From: Nonomuraea terrae
GTDB lineage: Bacteria; Actinomycetota; Actinomycetes; Streptosporangiales; Streptosporangiaceae
Direction: 5' to 3'
Length of the DNA stretch: 37,539 bases
NCBI RefSeq assembly: GCF_004348995.1
Contig: NZ_SMKQ01000071.1
Location: 1 to 37,539 of the forward strand
Position numbers and translations under genes: made by a program. Every line of letters begins with the position of its first letter. Within the stretch, counting starts at the first letter, position 1. Positions 7,897 through 16,081 of this stretch are shown here, in pieces. A model generated the notes under the pieces. It had not been told where the DNA came from. It saw nothing but the letters and a program-made list of their open reading frames with translations, and did no database searches.

Positions 7897-7932
7897 GGGT
7901 GCCAACAAGGGTGCCGACAAGGGTGCCGACAA
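7897..7932 (+). repeat. Three tandem 12-base repeats in a 5' leader
   Basis: The unit GGGTGCCGACAA occurs at 7897-7908 (one A variant), 7909-7920 and 7921-7932. A partial fourth copy GGGTGG then serves as the ribosome binding site of the phosphodiesterase. Each unit junction reads AAGGGTG, so the leader carries several Shine-Dalgarno-like copies in series. Confidence 0.75.
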
Positions 7933-7942
7933 GGGTGGACAT

Positions 7943-8995
7943 ATGCGTACATGGTGGAAGGTCGCGGTGGTCGCGGCGCTGGGCGGCGTGGTGGCGGCGG
8001 CCCCGGGGATGGCCTGGGCCGGCGGCGCTCCGAAGCGCACGCTCGACCTCCAGGCCCACCGCGGCGGGATCGGGTTGACGGTGGAGTCGACGCTGCCGGC
8101 GTTCGCCAAGGCACTCGAACTCGGCGTGAACACCCTCGAGCTGGACATCCAGATCACCGAGGACGGCCAGGCGGTCGTCACCCACGACCGGCGGATCGAC
8201 GGCCGCAAGTGCCAGGACACCGGCCCGGCCTTCGCCGGCGACCCGGAGTACCCGTACGCGGGCAAGCTCGTCAAAACGCTGAACCTCCGGCAGATCAGGA
8301 CCCTCGACTGCGGCTCGCGGCCGCTGCCGGAGTTCCCCGGTCAGCAGGCCGCGCCCGGCGCGCGGATGCCGCTGCTGCGCGAGGTCTTCGACCTGGTCAA
8401 GCGCTATCGCGCCCACCAGGTGAAGCTGAACGTCGAGACCAAGGTCGAGGCGGGCGCGCCGCAGGAGACCGCGCCGCGTGAGCAGTTCGTCCAGGTGACG
8501 GCGAAGGAGATCCGCGCGGCGGGGATGCTGCGGCAGGTCACCATCCAGAGCTTCGACTGGGGCGCCCTGATGCGGATGCGCGAGGTCGAGCCGCGGCTGC
8601 CGCTGGTGGCGCTGACCAACCCCGACTACCAGGGGGCGCCCGGCATGGAGGTGTGGCTCGGCGGGATCGACCTGGACGACTTCGGCGGCGACCCGCTGAA
8701 GGCCGTCAAGTCGTTCGGCGCCGGCGCCTTCTCCCCGCTGCCCGGCTCCCCCGAGGGCAGCGGTCCCGGCGACCCGGAGTACCGGCCGTACGTGACCAAG
8801 GAACTCGTGGACGAGGCGCACCGCCTGGGCCTCAAGGTCATCCCGTGGACCGCCGACGACGAGGCCACGATGAACGCGATGATCGACGCCGGCGTGGACG
8901 GCGTCATCACGAACTACCCTGACCTGCTGCGGAAGGTCATGGCCGAGCGCGGTTTCACGCTGCCGAAGGCGTACCGGCCGCACGGCAAGGGCTGA
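7943..8995 (+). CDS. Secreted glycerophosphodiester phosphodiesterase
   Basis: This 350-residue enzyme of the GDPD TIM-barrel family hydrolyses glycerophosphodiesters to sn-glycerol-3-phosphate and an alcohol, usually to recover phosphate or lipid head groups. Residues 1-27 form a Sec signal peptide with a hydrophobic core and an AWA cleavage motif, so it acts outside the membrane. The catalytic HR...E.D...H pattern is present as QAHRGG, LELDI and VTHDR. The C-terminal barrel strand reads DAGVDGVITNYPDLL. The ATG at 7943 is chosen because it starts the signal peptide and follows AAGGGTGG; the frame is open back to 7814 across the tandem repeats. It converges on the sensor kinase with four bases between the stops. 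Confidence 0.88.
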   Translation: MRTWWKVAVVAALGGVVAAAPGMAWAGGAPKRTLDLQAHRGGIGLTVESTLPAFAKALELGVNTLELDIQITEDGQAVVTHDRRIDGRKCQDTGPAFAGDPEYPYAGKLVKTLNLRQIRTLDCGSRPLPEFPGQQAAPGARMPLLREVFDLVKRYRAHQVKLNVETKVEAGAPQETAPREQFVQVTAKEIRAAGMLRQVTIQSFDWGALMRMREVEPRLPLVALTNPDYQGAPGMEVWLGGIDLDDFGGDPLKAVKSFGAGAFSPLPGSPEGSGPGDPEYRPYVTKELVDEAHRLGLKVIPWTADDEATMNAMIDAGVDGVITNYPDLLRKVMAERGFTLPKAYRPHGKG

Positions 8996-8999
8996 CGGG

Positions 9000-10484
9000 T
9001 CAGTCCCCGATCGTGCCTCCGTCCGCCTTGCGGGCGGGGGCGAGCGCGCCCCGCGCGGGGTGGAGGTGCACGGATCCGTCCGGCCGGTCCCCGAGCGGCA
9101 GGCGCAAGACGAACCGGGCGCCCTTCGGGGAGTCCTCCACGCGCAGGGTGCCGTGGTGGGCGCGGGCGATGTCGCGGGAGATGGCCAGGCCCAGCCCGCT
9201 GCCGCCGGGATCACGGCGGCGGGAGTCGTCGAGCCGGACGAACCGCTCGAAGATGCGCTCACGGTTGGCCGGGGCGACCCCGGGGCCGTCGTCGGCGACC
9301 GCGACGACGGCCTGGTCCCCGTCCTGCTCGACGGTGATCTCGACGGACGACTCCGCGTGCCGCTGCGCGTTGACCATCAGGTTGTCCAGGACACGGATGA
9401 GCTGCATCCGCGAGCCGCGGATCATCAGGCCGGTGGTGGCGCGGACGTTCATCGGCAGGCGGTGCGGCTGGAGCTTGACCTCGGCGGAGACGAGATCACC
9501 GAGGTCTATCGGCTCGGGCGGCGCGTCGGTGACCCGCAGCCGGGCGAGGACCAGCAGGTCGTTGACGATCGCCTCCAGCCGGTCGGCGGCCGTCAGCGCG
9601 GTGCGGATCGTCTCGCGGGGATCGACCTCGTCGGGGTACGTCAGCGCCTCCTCCAGCTGCGTGCGCAGCCCGGCGAGCGGCGAGCGCAGCTCGTGGGAGG
9701 TCGTGGAGGCGAACTCGCGCTGCTGCCGTACGGCGCTCTCCAGGCGGGCGAGGGTCTGGTTGGCGGTGATGCTGAGCTGCGCGAGCTCGTCCCTGCCGGG
9801 AGGGACGGGCACCCGCAGGCTCAGGTCGCTCACGGTGATCTCGGAGATCCGCGCCCGGATGGCCTCGACGGGCCGCAGCGTACGCCCGACCAGCGCCCAC
9901 GTGGTCCACGCCGCCACGGACACCAGCAGCAGGATCCCGCCGGCGATGATGTGCTCCAGGCGGTGCGTGGACAGGACGGACGGCTCCGGCAGCCCGGCGA
10001 GCACCACACCCGCGTCCGCCTCGGGGGTCAGCCGGATGGCCATCAGCATCACGCAGTGGTGATCCTCGCCGCACTCGATGCGCCGCTGGAACCGGTCGTC
10101 GGGCGGGGGGCGCAGCGTGCTGAGCGGCACGGTGTCGGACGCGGCCTTGCTGGAGTCGACGACCCGCATGTGAGAGTCGACGATCTGGACGAGATCGACC
10201 GGAGGGTAGGCGGGCATGCGGTGCGGGACGATGCCGTTGCGTGCCGCCGCGCTCCACTGGCTGGCCACCCGTTCGGCCTGGTCGAAGGAGTCGGCCTGGA
10301 CCTTGTAGCGGATCGTGAGATCGAGTGTCACGCCGAGCAGCGTCAGAATGACCATTGAGAACACGGCCGCTACTACCGTGTACCGCGCCCGGATGGAGCG
10401 TGGCCGTGGCAGTGGTGACAATCCGGGTTCCTCCCCGTCTTCCCCGTTCGGCGTCCTCGGCACCCCTCGGAGGTAACACACCAT
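9000..10484 (-). CDS. Sensor histidine kinase (orphan, EnvZ/BaeS-like)
   Basis: This 494-residue membrane kinase has TM1 at about 36-57, an extracytoplasmic loop of 120 residues with two cysteines (in IECGEDHHC), TM2 at about 178-199 and HAMP at 200-252. HisKA follows with phospho-acceptor His264 in STTSHELRSP. The HATPase domain has an N box (NLMVNAQRHA), G1 (DDGPGV) and G2 (GSGLGLAI). All catalytic motifs are intact. Partners of this class are OmpR-type response regulators, but none is adjacent, so the kinase is an orphan here. The ATG at 10482-10484 has no Shine-Dalgarno; a TTATAC element ends seven bases upstream, which suggests leaderless translation. The frame is open further upstream to 10655 but reads through the promoter. 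Two direct repeats overlap this promoter. Confidence 0.87.
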   Translation of the reverse strand: MVCYLRGVPRTPNGEDGEEPGLSPLPRPRSIRARYTVVAAVFSMVILTLLGVTLDLTIRYKVQADSFDQAERVASQWSAAARNGIVPHRMPAYPPVDLVQIVDSHMRVVDSSKAASDTVPLSTLRPPPDDRFQRRIECGEDHHCVMLMAIRLTPEADAGVVLAGLPEPSVLSTHRLEHIIAGGILLLVSVAAWTTWALVGRTLRPVEAIRARISEITVSDLSLRVPVPPGRDELAQLSITANQTLARLESAVRQQREFASTTSHELRSPLAGLRTQLEEALTYPDEVDPRETIRTALTAADRLEAIVNDLLVLARLRVTDAPPEPIDLGDLVSAEVKLQPHRLPMNVRATTGLMIRGSRMQLIRVLDNLMVNAQRHAESSVEITVEQDGDQAVVAVADDGPGVAPANRERIFERFVRLDDSRRRDPGGSGLGLAISRDIARAHHGTLRVEDSPKGARFVLRLPLGDRPDGSVHLHPARGALAPARKADGGTIGD

Positions 10485-10530
10485 AAGGTGCGTATAAGGG
10501 ACATGGGCCCCATAAAGGTGCAATAAGGAC
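10483..10530 (-). promoter_or_regulatory. Direct repeats and leaderless promoter of the kinase
   Basis: On the + strand ATAAGGTGCGTATAAGGGAC (10483-10502) and ATAAAGGTGCAATAAGGAC (10512-10530) are imperfect copies starting 29 bases apart, about three helical turns. On the - strand the proximal copy contains TTATAC, seven bases before the kinase ATG, fitting a -10 box for a leaderless message. Paired direct repeats on one DNA face are typical of OmpR-family regulators, so autoregulation is plausible. Confidence 0.5.
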
Positions 10531-10560
10531 TTATATCCCCGAACCACTAGAGACGCATGA

Positions 10561-10582
10561 CCATTCCTTGGCCAAGGAAGGG
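10561..10582. promoter_or_regulatory. Perfect 16-base palindrome between divergent genes
   Basis: TTCCTTGGCCAAGGAA (10564-10579) is a perfect palindrome without a loop, extended to CC...GG with one mismatched pair. The lack of a loop argues for a dimeric protein site rather than a terminator. It lies 80 bases upstream of the kinase and 131 bases upstream of the HerA operon and could serve either. Confidence 0.5.
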
Positions 10583-10709
10583 TCGAGATGAGCAAAGGAC
10601 AAAGTCCGCCACCGGCCCCGCTCGGGACGCGTGACCGGATGAGCCGCAGGCGCACCCCCAGGTCCCACTACTCTCCCTTAGGACGGGTTTTGTGAGGGCG
10701 GAGGGATGA

Positions 10710-12500
10710 GTGACGGTCAACGGGGCGGCAGATCATCAGGCGGCGGATCATCAGGCGGCGGGCCCTCCGACGGGCAGGCGGGCCGGTGAGGCGGTCGGGC
10801 GGGTGCTCGGCACCCAGGCGGCCTCGCCGCTGTCGTTCTGGGTCGGTCTGGAGCCGGGCAAGGTCGTCCAGCTCGACGACGTGGTGGTGACCAGACGCGA
10901 CGTGCCCGGCTACGGCCCCGTGCTGGTGGCGGGGGTGGTGACGACCGTGGAGGCACGCCACGAGGGCGCCGCGTACGACTCCGACGTCTTCCTGATCGCC
11001 GACGGCGCGCTGCCGGCGGCCGTGGTCGAGGTCGCCGAGGTGCGGGTGACGCGGGTCGAGCCGGAGGTGTTCGTGCCGCCGCTGCCCGGCGCCAAGGTCT
11101 ACCTCGCCGGCTCGGACGACCGCGACCAGGCGCTCTACTTCGACGTGATGGACCGCCGCATCCCCCTCGGGATGGGCCGCGACGGACAGCCGCTCTACGT
11201 GAACTTCGACTTCCTCGACGGCACCCGCGGCGCCCACGTGTCGATCTCCGGCGTCTCCGGCGTGGCCACGAAGACCTCCTTCGCCACGTTCCTGCTGTTC
11301 TCGATCTTCCACTCGGGGGTGCTGGCGGGCGAGGCGGCCAACACCAAGGCGCTGATCTTCTCCGTCAAGGGCGAGGACCTGCTCTTCCTCGACCACGACA
11401 ACCTCCGGCTGGACGAGCGGGCCAGAGACGTCTACGGCCGGCTGGGGCTGCCCGCCAAGGCGTTCGGCAGCGTCCACGTGTTCGCGCCACCGCGCCCCGG
11501 CGACCCCAACGGCGTGCCACACGTCGCCTCCCGCACGCAGGGGGTCAGCGCCTTCTACTGGACGCTGGTGGAGTTCTGCGAGGAGGAGCTGCTGCGGTTC
11601 GTCTTCGCCGACGCCGACGACGAGCGGGCCGGCTACTCACTGCTGGTCGGCCAGGTCGCCGCGCGGCTGAAGGCGTGGGCCGAGCCGGTGGGCGACGGCG
11701 GCGCGGTCAGGGTGCGCGGCACGTCCTGCCGGACGTTCGGCGACCTGGTGGAGCTGCTGTCCGACGAGCTGCAGGAGGAGGAGGCCCGGCGCGAGTGGAC
11801 GGGCGCGCAGACGCCCCTCGGCACGGTCAACGCCTTCCTGCGCCGGCTGCGCAGCGCCGTGCGCCCGCTGTCCCCGATCGTCCGCGGCGACCTGCCGTTC
11901 TTCCGCAACCACCAGGTGCGCACGTCCGACGCGCAGGTGTCGATCGTCGACCTGCACAACCTGCCCGAGCGGGCGCAGCGGTTCGTGGTCGGCGTGGTGC
12001 TGCGCGGCGAGTTCCACCGCAAGGAGTCCTCCGGCACCGCCCGGCCGCTGCTGTTCGTGGTGCTGGACGAGCTCAACAAGTACGCCCCGCGCGAGGGCGA
12101 CTCCCCCATCAAGGAGATCCTGCTCGACGTCGCCGAGCGGGGCCGCTCGCTCGGCGTCATCCTCATCGGCGCCCAGCAGACCGCCTCGGAGGTGGAGCGG
12201 CGCATCGTCTCCAACAGCGCCGTCCGCGTCGCCGGCCGCCTCGACCCGGCCGAGGCCGCCCGCTCGGAGTACGGCTGGCTGCCTACGGCCGTCCGCGAAC
12301 GCGCCACGATCGCCAAACCGGGCACCATGTTCGTCGCCCAGCCGGAGATCCCGGTGCCGCTGGCGGTGGTCTTCCCGTTCCCCGCCTGGGCGACCCGGCC
12401 CTCCGAGGCCGCGGCGCGACCGTCCGCCCGCACGACGGCCACGGGCGGCGACCCGTTCCAGGGCCTGCCCGGCGTCGAAGACGACATCCCGCCCTTCTAA
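10710..12500 (+). CDS. HerA-like DNA-translocase ATPase
   Basis: This 596-residue ATPase of the HerA/FtsK superfamily is predicted to form a ring that moves DNA for the downstream nucleases. The N-terminal about 150 residues match a HerA-type HAS barrel in general character. The P-loop region at 181-190 reads GVSGVATKTS, one residue longer than GxxGxGKT and lacking the second glycine, although Lys188 is kept. Walker B reads LLFVVLDELNKYAP, and an arginine-finger-like IVSNSAVRVAGRLD follows. The start is GTG 10710 with GGAGG six bases upstream; an ATG at 10706 is out of frame and gives only a 26-codon ORF. It is the first gene of a four-gene run with SbcD, SbcC and NurA, all tightly spaced. 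Nucleic-acid end processing is therefore the likely role. Confidence 0.82.
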   Translation: MTVNGAADHQAADHQAAGPPTGRRAGEAVGRVLGTQAASPLSFWVGLEPGKVVQLDDVVVTRRDVPGYGPVLVAGVVTTVEARHEGAAYDSDVFLIADGALPAAVVEVAEVRVTRVEPEVFVPPLPGAKVYLAGSDDRDQALYFDVMDRRIPLGMGRDGQPLYVNFDFLDGTRGAHVSISGVSGVATKTSFATFLLFSIFHSGVLAGEAANTKALIFSVKGEDLLFLDHDNLRLDERARDVYGRLGLPAKAFGSVHVFAPPRPGDPNGVPHVASRTQGVSAFYWTLVEFCEEELLRFVFADADDERAGYSLLVGQVAARLKAWAEPVGDGGAVRVRGTSCRTFGDLVELLSDELQEEEARREWTGAQTPLGTVNAFLRRLRSAVRPLSPIVRGDLPFFRNHQVRTSDAQVSIVDLHNLPERAQRFVVGVVLRGEFHRKESSGTARPLLFVVLDELNKYAPREGDSPIKEILLDVAERGRSLGVILIGAQQTASEVERRIVSNSAVRVAGRLDPAEAARSEYGWLPTAVRERATIAKPGTMFVAQPEIPVPLAVVFPFPAWATRPSEAAARPSARTTATGGDPFQGLPGVEDDIPPF

Positions 12501-12515
12501 CCCCCAGGTGGTCTC

Positions 12516-13655
12516 GTGAAGATCCTGCACACCGCGGACTGGCACGTGGGCAAGGTGCTCAAGGGCCGTCCCCGCCTCGACGAGCACCGCGAGGTGCTGC
12601 GCGAGCTCGTCGGCGCGGCGCGCACGCACGACGTCGACGCCGTCATCGTGGCCGGCGACCTGTTCGACACCTCGGCGCCGACGCCGGAGGCGCAGTCGCT
12701 GGTGCTCAACGCGCTCATGGCGCTGCGCGGCGACGGCCGCGACGTCGTGGTGCTGGCCGGCAACCACGACAACCCGCAGCTGCTTGAGGTCTACCGGCCC
12801 GTGCTGGGCAAGCTGGGACTGCACGTGCTCGGCACGTTCCGGCGCCCCGACGCGGGCGGCACTCTCGCCTTCACCGCGCGCTCGGGTGAGCCGGTGCGCC
12901 TCGCGGTGCTGCCGTTCCTGTCGCACCGGTACGTCGTACGCGCCGCCGAGGTGCTCACCGGCACCGCCGCCGATCACAACCGCGACTACGCCTCCCGCGT
13001 CGGCGAGCTGATCGGCGCGCTCACCGCGGGCTTCCACGCCGACACCGTCAACCTGGTCACCACCCACGGCACGCTGCCGGGCGGCGCGTTCGGCGGGGGC
13101 GAGCGCGAGGCGCAGTCGATCTTCTCCTACTACTTCGAGCCGACCGCGTTCCCGCCCGTCACCCAGTACGCCGCCCTCGGCCACCTGCACCGCCGCCAGC
13201 AGATTCCCGGCCCTTGCCCGATCTGGTACAGCGGCTCGCCGCTGGCCGTCGACTTCGGCGAGGAGGGCAACACGCCGGGTGCGCTGCTGGTCGAGGTCAC
13301 GCCGGGCCGGCCGGCCGTGGTGGAGGAGCTGGCGTTCGCCTCGGCCCGCCGGCTGCGCACCGTACGCGGCACGCTGGAGGAGCTGGAGGCCATCGAGCCG
13401 GGCGACGACTGGCTCAAGGTGATCGTGGAGGAGAAACCCCGCGTCGGCCTGGCCGACGACGTGCGCGGCGTGCTGTCGGGCGCCGTGGACGTCGTCCTGG
13501 ACGAGCGGTTCAGGCCCGTGCCCGCCACCCGCAAGGCCGGCTCCCCCGACCGCAGCCCGCGCGAGCTGTTCCGCGAGTACCTGAACGCCACCGGCCGCCA
13601 CGACGAGCAGGTGGCCACCCTGTTCGACCGGCTCTACGACGAGGTGACCGGCTGA
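12516..13655 (+). CDS. sbcD: SbcD/Mre11-type nuclease
   Basis: This 379-residue calcineurin-fold metallophosphoesterase is the nuclease partner of SbcC; the pair trims DNA ends, hairpins and protein-blocked breaks. The di-metal motifs are all visible: ADWHVG (7-12), GDLFD (47-51), GNHDN (82-86), TTHGT and GHLHRR. A capping domain and a C-terminal helical SbcC-binding region (SPRELFREYL) complete a normal length. The start is GTG 12516 after AGGTGG, 15 bases from the HerA stop. Its TGA overlaps the SbcC ATG by one base (TGATG), so translation is coupled. Confidence 0.93.
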   Translation: MKILHTADWHVGKVLKGRPRLDEHREVLRELVGAARTHDVDAVIVAGDLFDTSAPTPEAQSLVLNALMALRGDGRDVVVLAGNHDNPQLLEVYRPVLGKLGLHVLGTFRRPDAGGTLAFTARSGEPVRLAVLPFLSHRYVVRAAEVLTGTAADHNRDYASRVGELIGALTAGFHADTVNLVTTHGTLPGGAFGGGEREAQSIFSYYFEPTAFPPVTQYAALGHLHRRQQIPGPCPIWYSGSPLAVDFGEEGNTPGALLVEVTPGRPAVVEELAFASARRLRTVRGTLEELEAIEPGDDWLKVIVEEKPRVGLADDVRGVLSGAVDVVLDERFRPVPATRKAGSPDRSPRELFREYLNATGRHDEQVATLFDRLYDEVTG

Positions 13656-16081
13656 TGCGCCCCCTCCTGCTGCACCTGGACCACTTCGGCAGCTTCCGCG
13701 AGCCGGTGACCGTCGACTTCTCCGACACGGAGTATTTCGCCCTCGTCGGCCCCACCGGCGCCGGCAAGAGCACCATCATCGACGCGATCTGCTTCGCGCT
13801 GTACGGCACCGTGCCGCGCTGGGGCCGGGAGAACGCCGTCGCCCACGCCCTGGCCCCCTCGGTCGCGGCCGGAAAGGTGGCGATGGTGTTCGACAGCGAC
13901 GGCCGCCGCTACGGCGTGGCCCGCTCGATGGTGCGCGACGCCAAGGGCGCGGTGCGCACCAAGGAGGCCAGGCTCGACGAGCTGGACCCGGCCGCGCCGC
14001 TCGACCAGGTCTTCGACGCGGTGGTGCGGCCGATCGCCGAGGGCGAGAACGTCACCCCGGAGGCGCAGCGGGTGACGGGCCTTGAGTACCGGTTCTTCAC
14101 CCAGTGCGTGGTGCTGCCGCAGGGCCGCTTCGCCGAGTTCCTGCACGCCGCGCCGCGCGAGCGGCAGGACCTGCTGGTGCAGCTGCTCGACGCCGACGTC
14201 TACGAGCGCATCCGGCAGAGCGCGGCCCGCGAGGAGGAGGCCGCCAAGCAGGCCGCCTCGTTCGCCCGCGACCAGCTCGCCAAGCTGTCCGGCGCCACCG
14301 ACGAGGCCGAGCGGGAGCTGGCCGACCGGCTCGCGGCCCTGCGCCGGCTGTCCGACACCATCGGCTCCGACCTCGACCTGCTGCGCTCCCGCGAGGACGA
14401 CATCCGCCGCGCCGAGCAGGAGCGGGCCGCCGTCGCCGAACGCCGGTCGGTGCTGGCGTCGCTGCGCATGCCCGCCGCGGTGCCCACGCTGGCCTCGGCC
14501 GGCCGCGCCGCCACCGAGGCGGCCGAACGGCTGGCCGCCGAGGTCGAGACCCTGGAGGCCGACGACCACGAGGCGTACGAGGCGCTGACCGCGCTGGGCG
14601 ACCGGGGCGCGCCGCGGGCGGCGCTGGCCGCACTGGACGCCCGCGAACGCCTGGCCGCCGAGGCCGCCCGCACCCGCGCCGAGGCAGGCGGCGCGGCGGC
14701 GTCGCTCGGCGAGCTGGCCACCGCGCGGGAGACGGCCGAGCAGGCGCTGGCCGCCGCCGAGGCCCAGCGCGAACGCCTGCGCGACGCCCACGCCGCCGCC
14801 CACCTGGTCGCCCGGCTGGCCGTCGGCGAGCCGTGCCCGGTCTGCCGGCACCCGGTCACCGAGCTGCCCCGTCACGACGCGCCCGCCGACATGCGCACCG
14901 CCGACCGGGCCCTGGCCGGCGCCCGCGAGCGGGCCGAGCGCGCCAGGTCCGCGCACGCCCGCGCCGAGACGTCGGCGTCCATGCTGGCGGCGCAGGCCGA
15001 CCGGCTGGAGTCGGAGCTGGCCGCGCTGCCCGCCCCCGTCGACCGGGCCGCGCTCGAAGGCACGCTGGCCGCCATCGCCAAGGCCGAGGAGGTCGCCGGC
15101 GAGGCCCGCCAGGCGCTGCGGGCCGGCCGCGCCCGCCTCGACAAGGCGCGGGCCGCCGCCGCGCAGGCCGAACGCCAGGCCGAGACCGCCTGGCGCGACC
15201 TGGAGGCCGCCCGCGACCGGCTGCTCGTCTCCGGCCACCAGGACGACCCGCCGCCACCCCTCGACCGCGACGACCTGCACCACGCCTGGACCGACCTGCT
15301 GGGCTGGCGCGACCGCGCCGCGCAGGCCGCCCTGGCCGCGCTCACCGAGCGCGAGGAGCGGCTCACCCGGGCGCGCGACCTGCTCGCCGCCGATCGCCGC
15401 CGGCTGACCGAGCGGCTGGCCGAGCACGGCGTGGTCGCACCTCCCGACGCCTCGCCCGACCAGCTCGGCGCCGCCGTCGCCACCGCCGTCGCCCGCGCCG
15501 ACGCCGCCCTCGAACGCCTGCGCGAGGAGCGCAGGCGTGCCGCCGACCTCGAACGCCAGGTCGCCGCCAAGGAGCACGAGGCCAAGGTCGCCCACGAGCT
15601 GGCCCTGCGGCTGCGGGCCAACGCCTTCGAGCGCTGGCTGTGCGCCGAGGCCCTCGCCGTGCTGGTCGCCTCGGCCTCCGACACGCTGCGCGAGCTGTCC
15701 GACGGCCAGTACGAGCTGGCCCTGGCCGACAAGACCGGCGACATCGAGGTCATCGACTACGGCGAGGCCGGCATGCGGCGCAGCGCCCGCACGCTGTCCG
15801 GCGGCGAGACGTTCCAGGCCGCCCTGGCGCTGGCGCTGGCGCTGTCCGGCGCCGTCGCCCGCGGTCTCGACTCGATCTTCCTGGACGAGGGCTTCGGCAC
15901 GCTCGACCCGGCGACCCTCGACACCGTGGCCACCACCCTCGAACGTCTCGCCGCCGGCCAGGAACGCATGATCGGCGTCGTCACGCACGTGCCCGCCCTG
16001 GCCGACCGCGTGCCGGTGCGCTTCGAGGTCAGGCGCGACGGCAACGGCTCCCACGTGCGGAAGGCGGCCATCGCTCCATGA
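13655..16081 (+). CDS. sbcC: SbcC/Rad50-type ATPase
   Basis: This 808-residue SMC-like ATPase works with SbcD in ATP-controlled DNA-end nuclease activity. The N-terminal Walker A is GPTGAGKST (32-40). Two long Ala/Arg/Glu-rich coiled coils flank a zinc hook CPVC (394-397). The C-terminal lobe has the ABC signature LSGGE (714-718), Walker B with the catalytic pair in FLDEGFGTLD, and an H-loop in VVTHVP. The protein is shorter than E. coli SbcC (about 1050), as is common in actinobacteria because of shorter coils. The ATG at 13655 overlaps the SbcD stop, and its own stop overlaps the NurA ATG. A long antisense open frame across it is a GC-bias shadow. Confidence 0.93.
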   Translation: MRPLLLHLDHFGSFREPVTVDFSDTEYFALVGPTGAGKSTIIDAICFALYGTVPRWGRENAVAHALAPSVAAGKVAMVFDSDGRRYGVARSMVRDAKGAVRTKEARLDELDPAAPLDQVFDAVVRPIAEGENVTPEAQRVTGLEYRFFTQCVVLPQGRFAEFLHAAPRERQDLLVQLLDADVYERIRQSAAREEEAAKQAASFARDQLAKLSGATDEAERELADRLAALRRLSDTIGSDLDLLRSREDDIRRAEQERAAVAERRSVLASLRMPAAVPTLASAGRAATEAAERLAAEVETLEADDHEAYEALTALGDRGAPRAALAALDARERLAAEAARTRAEAGGAAASLGELATARETAEQALAAAEAQRERLRDAHAAAHLVARLAVGEPCPVCRHPVTELPRHDAPADMRTADRALAGARERAERARSAHARAETSASMLAAQADRLESELAALPAPVDRAALEGTLAAIAKAEEVAGEARQALRAGRARLDKARAAAAQAERQAETAWRDLEAARDRLLVSGHQDDPPPPLDRDDLHHAWTDLLGWRDRAAQAALAALTEREERLTRARDLLAADRRRLTERLAEHGVVAPPDASPDQLGAAVATAVARADAALERLREERRRAADLERQVAAKEHEAKVAHELALRLRANAFERWLCAEALAVLVASASDTLRELSDGQYELALADKTGDIEVIDYGEAGMRRSARTLSGGETFQAALALALALSGAVARGLDSIFLDEGFGTLDPATLDTVATTLERLAAGQERMIGVVTHVPALADRVPVRFEVRRDGNGSHVRKAAIAP

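Noticed and set aside
7865..9262. Long minus-strand frame across the phosphodiesterase
   Set aside because: Antisense shadow; the plus strand has a signal peptide and catalytic motifs.
10564..10579. Rho-independent terminator
   Set aside because: The palindrome has no loop and no T tract, and lies between divergent promoters where a terminator is not expected.
10485..10655. 57-residue N-terminal extension of the sensor kinase
   Set aside because: It would be translated from the promoter and direct-repeat region and lacks a ribosome binding site; homology begins after the 10484 start.
13634..16054. An 806-codon minus-strand frame across sbcC
   Set aside because: The coiled-coil gene on the plus strand explains the open frame; the antisense translation is Gly/Gln/Val low complexity.
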